DNA of 64,000 nucleotides from Geodermatophilus sp. DSM 44513. GTDB taxonomy: Bacteria; Actinomycetota; Actinomycetes; Mycobacteriales; Geodermatophilaceae. The notes under the pieces are model-generated. The model saw only the letters and a list, made by a program, of their open reading frames with translations. It ran no database searches and was not told where the DNA came from. The DNA is taken from assembly GCF_032460525.1 (NCBI RefSeq), contig NZ_CP135963.1:2294001-2358000 (forward strand), written 5' to 3'. Both the position numbers and the translations under genes were made by a program. Positions 60,545 to 64,000 of the stretch are shown here, piece after piece. Positions within the stretch are counted from its first letter, which is position 1; each line of letters opens with the position of its first letter.

Positions 60545-62315
60545 CCCGACCGACCCGGCCTGGACCGACGCCGGCCGCCGGCTGGTGGCCAAGGCGCTGG
60601 CCGAGCTGTCCTACGAGGAGCTGCTCACCCCGGTCCCCGACGGCCCGGACCGCTGGCGCCTGGAGCTGCCCGGCGCGCCGGTGCACCGGTTCCGCGCCCG
60701 CCGCGGCGGCTTCGGCACCTGGCGGGTGGACCCCGGCAGCGTGCTGCGCGGCGACCGGCCGGCGGTCGACCCGGTGCGGCTGCTGCTCGACGCCCGCGCG
60801 GTGCTCGGCCTGGACGGCCCGACCACCGCCGAGGTGGTGCGCGAGCTGACCGCCACGCACGCCGCCGAGGCCCGGCTGCTGGCCGACGGCCTCCCGGCCG
60901 CGGCGCTGGCCGACCTGCCCCACGCCGAGCTCGAGCAGCACCTCACCGGTCACCCCGTGCTGGTGCTCAACAAGGGCCGGCTGGGTTTCGACGCCGCGGA
61001 CCTGGACCGGTACGCCCCGGAGTCCCGCGGCACCGTGCGGCTGCGCTGGTACGCCGCGCACCGGTCGGTCGCCGCCTTCTCCGCCGTCCCGGGGCTGGAC
61101 GCCGGACGGCTGCTGGCCGAGGAGCTGGACCCGGCCACCCGCGCCGGTCTCGCGGCGGCGCTGGCCGCCCGGGTCGCCGACCCGGGCGACTACGTGTGGC
61201 TGCCCGTGCACCCCTACCAGGACGACACCGTGGTGCGCACCCTGTTCGCCGCCCACCTGGCCGACCGGCGGCTGGTGCCGCTCGGCGAGGGACCGGCGGA
61301 CTACCGCCCGGTCGCCTCGGTGCGCACCCTGGTCGCCCCCGGACGGCGGGACGTGAAGACCCCGCTGCTGGTGCGCAACACCCTGGTCTGGCGGGGGCTC
61401 GGGACGCGGGCCACCGCGGCCGCCCCCGACGTCAGCGCCTGGCTGGCCACCCTGCCGGCCGGCGACCCCGAGCTGCGGGCCACCGGGCTGGGCCTGCTCG
61501 GGGAGGTGGCCAGCGTGGTCGTCGCCCACGACCTGTTCGACGAGGTCGACGACGTGCCCTACCGCTACCGGGAGCTGCTCGGCGCGGTGTGGCGCGAGCC
61601 GGTCGCCGCCCACCTGCGCCCGCGCGAGCGGGCCCGGTCGCTGGCCGCGCTGCTGCACGTCGACCCCGCCGGCCGGGCGCTGCTCGCCGAGCTGGTGGAC
61701 CGCTCCGGCCTGCCGCCGCGGGAGTGGCTGACCCGGCTGTGCGACGCGCTGCTGCCCGGCCTGCTGCTGTGCCTGACCCGGCACGGGGTCGCCTTCTGCC
61801 CGCACGGGGAGAACACCGTGGTCGTGTACGACGACGGCGACGTGCCGGTGCGGGTGCTGGTCAAGGACTTCGCCGAGGACGTCACGCTGCTGCCCGGCCG
61901 CCACTACCCGGGGCTGTCCGAGCGGGCCGACGCGGTGCTGGTGCGCTGGCCGGCCGCGGAGATGGCGCACAGCATCACCAGCGCCGTCCTGGCCGGGCAC
62001 TTCCGCTTCCTCGCCGGCGTCGCCGAGGAGCACCTCGGCGTCCCGGAGGGCGGGTTCTGGGCCCTGGTGCGCGACGCGCTGCTCGGCTGGCGGGCGGCCC
62101 ACCCCGACCTCGCCGCGGAGTTCGACGCCCTGGGCCTGCTGGCCCCGGAGGTCGAGCGGATCGCGCTCAACCGCGAGCACCTCACCGGCGGCGGGTTCCA
62201 CGACCGCGCCGAGCGCGACGCCGCCCCCGACGTCGTGCACGGCTGCGTGCCCAACCCCGTGGCGCCCGACCCGGTGGCCGCCGTCCCCGCCGTCCCCGCC
62301 GGGGTCCCGGCGTGA
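60528..62315 (+). CDS. NIS siderophore synthetase 2 (IucA/IucC family)
   Basis: This 595-residue synthetase has a modified GHPVLVLNKGRLGF region, WLPVHPYQDD, ASVRTLVAP, KTPLLVRNTLVWRGLG and the C-terminal metal/ATP site FCPHGENTVVV with VLVKDFAEDV. It is less canonical than synthetase 1 and would catalyse the second condensation. The ATG at 60528 lies 17 bases inside the MFS gene, behind GGAGG. Confidence 0.93.
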   Translation: MHPPADPTDPAWTDAGRRLVAKALAELSYEELLTPVPDGPDRWRLELPGAPVHRFRARRGGFGTWRVDPGSVLRGDRPAVDPVRLLLDARAVLGLDGPTTAEVVRELTATHAAEARLLADGLPAAALADLPHAELEQHLTGHPVLVLNKGRLGFDAADLDRYAPESRGTVRLRWYAAHRSVAAFSAVPGLDAGRLLAEELDPATRAGLAAALAARVADPGDYVWLPVHPYQDDTVVRTLFAAHLADRRLVPLGEGPADYRPVASVRTLVAPGRRDVKTPLLVRNTLVWRGLGTRATAAAPDVSAWLATLPAGDPELRATGLGLLGEVASVVVAHDLFDEVDDVPYRYRELLGAVWREPVAAHLRPRERARSLAALLHVDPAGRALLAELVDRSGLPPREWLTRLCDALLPGLLLCLTRHGVAFCPHGENTVVVYDDGDVPVRVLVKDFAEDVTLLPGRHYPGLSERADAVLVRWPAAEMAHSITSAVLAGHFRFLAGVAEEHLGVPEGGFWALVRDALLGWRAAHPDLAAEFDALGLLAPEVERIALNREHLTGGGFHDRAERDAAPDVVHGCVPNPVAPDPVAAVPAVPAGVPA

Positions 62316-63658
62316 CCGCGCTGCAGCGGCTGCGCGCCGACGTCGACGCCGGCCGCGTCGAGGAGGTGGTGCTCGCGCTGCCCGACCTGGCCGGCCGGCT
62401 GCAGGGCACCCGGCTGTCCGCCCGGCACTTCCTGGACAGCACCGTGACCGACGGCTTCGGCGCGTGCACCTACCTGCTCACCACCGACGTCGACATGGCG
62501 GTCACCGCGCGGTCGGGCGAGCTGGACCCGGAGGGCACCGGGTTCGGCGACATGGTGCTGGCCCCGGACCTCGCCACGCTGCGCCCGCTGCCCTGGGACC
62601 CCGGCACGGTCCTGGTGCTGGCCGACGCCCGCCACCCCGACGGCGGCCCGGTGCAGGTCGCGCCGCGGCAGGTGCTGCGCGCGCAGGTGGAGGCGCTGGC
62701 CGGGCACGGGCTGGTGCCCTACGCCGGGGTGGAGCTGGAGTTCCGGGTGTTCACCGAGTCCTACGCGCAGGCGCACGCGGCCGGCTGGGCGCGGCTCACC
62801 CCGGCCACCCGCACCGGGGTGGACTACGCGCTGGTCGGGCTGGAGCGGATGGACGCGCTCACCCGCCGGCTGCGCCGGGAGACCGCGGCGGCCGGGCTGG
62901 TGCTGGAGTCCGCGCGCGGGGAGTGCGCGCCCGGCCAGTACGAGATCGTGTTCCGCTACGACCGGGCCCTGGCCGCCGCCGACGCGGCCGCCTTCTACCG
63001 CACCGCCGCCCGGCAGGTCGCCGCGCAGGAGGGCATGGCGCTGACCTTCATGCCCAAGTACGACGACGCGGAGGGCAACTCCTGCCACCTGCACGTCAGC
63101 CTGCGCGGCGCCGACGGCACGCCGGTGCTGGCCGGGGACGGCGCGCACGGGGAGTCCGCGCTGCTGCGCCGGGTGCTGGCCGGGCAGCTCGCCTGCCTGC
63201 GCGAGCTGACCCTGCTGTTCGCGCCCACGGTCAACGCCTACAAGCGGCTGCGGCCGGGCGCGTTCGCGCCCACCTCGGTCGCCTGGGGCCCGGACAACCG
63301 GCTGGCCGCGCTGCGGCTGGTCGGCTCGGGCGCCTCGCTGCGCCTGGAGCACCGGGTGCCCGGCGGGGACGCCGACCCCTACCTGGCGCTGGCCGGGGTG
63401 CTGCTGGCCGCCCGGCACGGCATCGAGGAGGACCCGCCGCTGCCGGCACCGGTGCGCGGGGCACCCGGGCCGGGCGCAGCCGCGCTGCCGGCGTCCCTCG
63501 GGGAGGCCGCCGACGCACTCGACGGCAGCGCGGTCGCCCGCAAGGGCCTGGGCGACGCGGTGGTCGACGCCCTGGTCGCGGCCGCCCGCGCGGAGGAGGC
63601 CGGCTACGCGGGGACGGTCTCGGAGTGGGAGCGGGCCCGCGGCTTCGAGCGCCGCTGA
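62312..63658 (+). CDS. Glutamine-synthetase-family ligase in siderophore operon
   Basis: This 448-residue protein has the GS catalytic fold: YAGVELEFRVF (metal site), ESARGECAPGQYEI, NSCHLHVSL, and ATP/substrate loop FAPTVNAYKRLRPG with RLEHRVPGGDADPYLALA. The adenylylation loop of housekeeping GlnA is not apparent, and it resembles gamma-glutamylamine-forming GS-like enzymes more. GTGA overlap with NIS synthetase 2 puts it in the siderophore operon, so it may form an amide on the siderophore or on its amine precursor. Confidence 0.88.
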   Translation: MTALQRLRADVDAGRVEEVVLALPDLAGRLQGTRLSARHFLDSTVTDGFGACTYLLTTDVDMAVTARSGELDPEGTGFGDMVLAPDLATLRPLPWDPGTVLVLADARHPDGGPVQVAPRQVLRAQVEALAGHGLVPYAGVELEFRVFTESYAQAHAAGWARLTPATRTGVDYALVGLERMDALTRRLRRETAAAGLVLESARGECAPGQYEIVFRYDRALAAADAAAFYRTAARQVAAQEGMALTFMPKYDDAEGNSCHLHVSLRGADGTPVLAGDGAHGESALLRRVLAGQLACLRELTLLFAPTVNAYKRLRPGAFAPTSVAWGPDNRLAALRLVGSGASLRLEHRVPGGDADPYLALAGVLLAARHGIEEDPPLPAPVRGAPGPGAAALPASLGEAADALDGSAVARKGLGDAVVDALVAAARAEEAGYAGTVSEWERARGFERR

Positions 63659-63669
63659 CCCGGCCGGGG

Positions 63670-64000
63670 TCAGCCGGCGCCGGGCGCGCGGGCCAGCAGC
63701 GCGCGCAGCTCGGCGGCCATCACCTGCGGGTACTGCAGCGGCACGAAGTGGGTGCCGGCCAGCACGCGCAGCCGGGCACCAGCCACCGCCCGCGCCGCCG
63801 CCCGCACGTCGGCGACGTCGACCAGGGTGTCGTGGCTGCCCGCCACGAAGGTCACCGGGCAGCGCACCGGCGCCAGGTCGAGCGGGGCGTGCTCGGCGAC
63901 GGCCAGCGCCAGGTGCCGGTACCAGCCCCAGTCGTGCCGGGCGAACTCCCGCAGCACCTCCACCAGCGGGCCCGGGTGGGCGGCCTCGCGGGCCGGGCCG
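63670..64000 (-). CDS. Alpha/beta hydrolase, partial (right edge)
   Basis: The C-terminal part of an alpha/beta hydrolase reads leftward from the window edge. The last catalytic residues are visible: Asp in VTFVAGSHDTLVDV and His in GTHFVPLQYP. The frame continues unbroken to 64000, so the start and the nucleophile lie outside. It is convergent with the siderophore operon. Confidence 0.75.
   Translation of the reverse strand, partial: GPAREAAHPGPLVEVLREFARHDWGWYRHLALAVAEHAPLDLAPVRCPVTFVAGSHDTLVDVADVRAAARAVAGARLRVLAGTHFVPLQYPQVMAAELRALLARAPGAG

Noticed and set aside
62312..63658. Link between the glutamine-synthetase-family gene and the heliorhodopsin
   Set aside because: An interaction between heliorhodopsin and glutamine synthetase has been proposed in other actinobacteria, but this gene is 46 kb away, is not a housekeeping GlnA type and is coupled to siderophore genes.
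1..64000. tRNA or rRNA genes, CRISPR arrays, insertion sequences, attachment sites
   Set aside because: No cloverleaf with a recognisable TTCRA arm, no regularly spaced repeats, no transposase or integrase and no flanking direct repeats were seen on either strand.

Overview
The window is 64 kb of very GC-rich DNA with dense genes, many GTG starts, stop/start overlaps of the GTGA or ATGA type, and many promoters whose -10 hexamer lies only 6-8 bases before the start codon (leaderless transcripts). This is typical of a high-GC actinobacterium. Two genes carry an in-frame TAG exactly where their families carry a redox-active selenocysteine or cysteine. UAG-encoded selenocysteine is established for Geodermatophilus and Blastococcus, so I infer a member of the Geodermatophilaceae.

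Left part (1-6.7 kb): an Old Yellow Enzyme ene-reductase, two NAD-binding epimerase-like proteins, a MarR regulator coupled to an MFS exporter, a GreA/GreB-type protein that seems to carry a frameshift, a 53-residue C2H2 zinc-finger protein, and a small winged-helix regulator. From 6.7 to 16.2 kb lies one operon for a complete V/A-type rotary ATPase in the unusual order D-G-I-K-E-C-F-A-B. A heliorhodopsin gene is coupled to its end by an ATGA overlap. A 14-bp dyad of the form CGAA-N6-TTCG lies in the promoter of this operon and also in the promoters of the zinc-finger gene, a P-type cation ATPase operon (22.3-26.0 kb) and a paralogous regulator (26.1-26.4 kb). I infer a small regulon joining ion transport to a light sensor.

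Middle part (16.2-45 kb): a divergent tetR/MFS pair with two near-identical operators, a truncated SDR, an acyl-CoA ligase behind a palindromic leaderless promoter, an SBF-family transporter, a membrane acyltransferase, the P-type ATPase and a lipoprotein, an amino-acid permease with a universal stress protein, a patatin/acyltransferase lipid pair, an MFS exporter whose 3' end is overlapped by a long two-domain esterase, a RimK-like plus circularly permuted ATP-grasp pair, DMT and LysE exporters, an SDR, an SNF2 helicase, a P450 and an HpcH/HpaI aldolase.

Selenoprotein locus (45.1-48.8 kb): on the minus strand a thioredoxin-fusion protein, a UGSC-family selenoprotein with UAG at the U position, and an FAD monooxygenase are translationally coupled. 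Divergent from them is an OsmC-family selenoprotein, also with UAG. A perfect 8-bp hairpin follows the UGSC UAG codon where a bacterial SECIS element is expected.

Right part (51.1-63.7 kb): an iron box (TTAGGTGAGGCTGCCCTAA) leads into a siderophore operon: a ferri-siderophore-binding lipoprotein, a strong hairpin, then a type III PLP decarboxylase, class III aminotransferase, group II decarboxylase, two NIS (IucA/IucC) synthetases, an amine N-hydroxylase, an MFS exporter and a glutamine-synthetase-family ligase. The gene content mixes rhizobactin-like steps with a staphyloferrin B/vibrioferrin-like decarboxylase and an unexpected amide ligase. No tRNA, rRNA, CRISPR array, insertion sequence or intact prophage gene was recognised.
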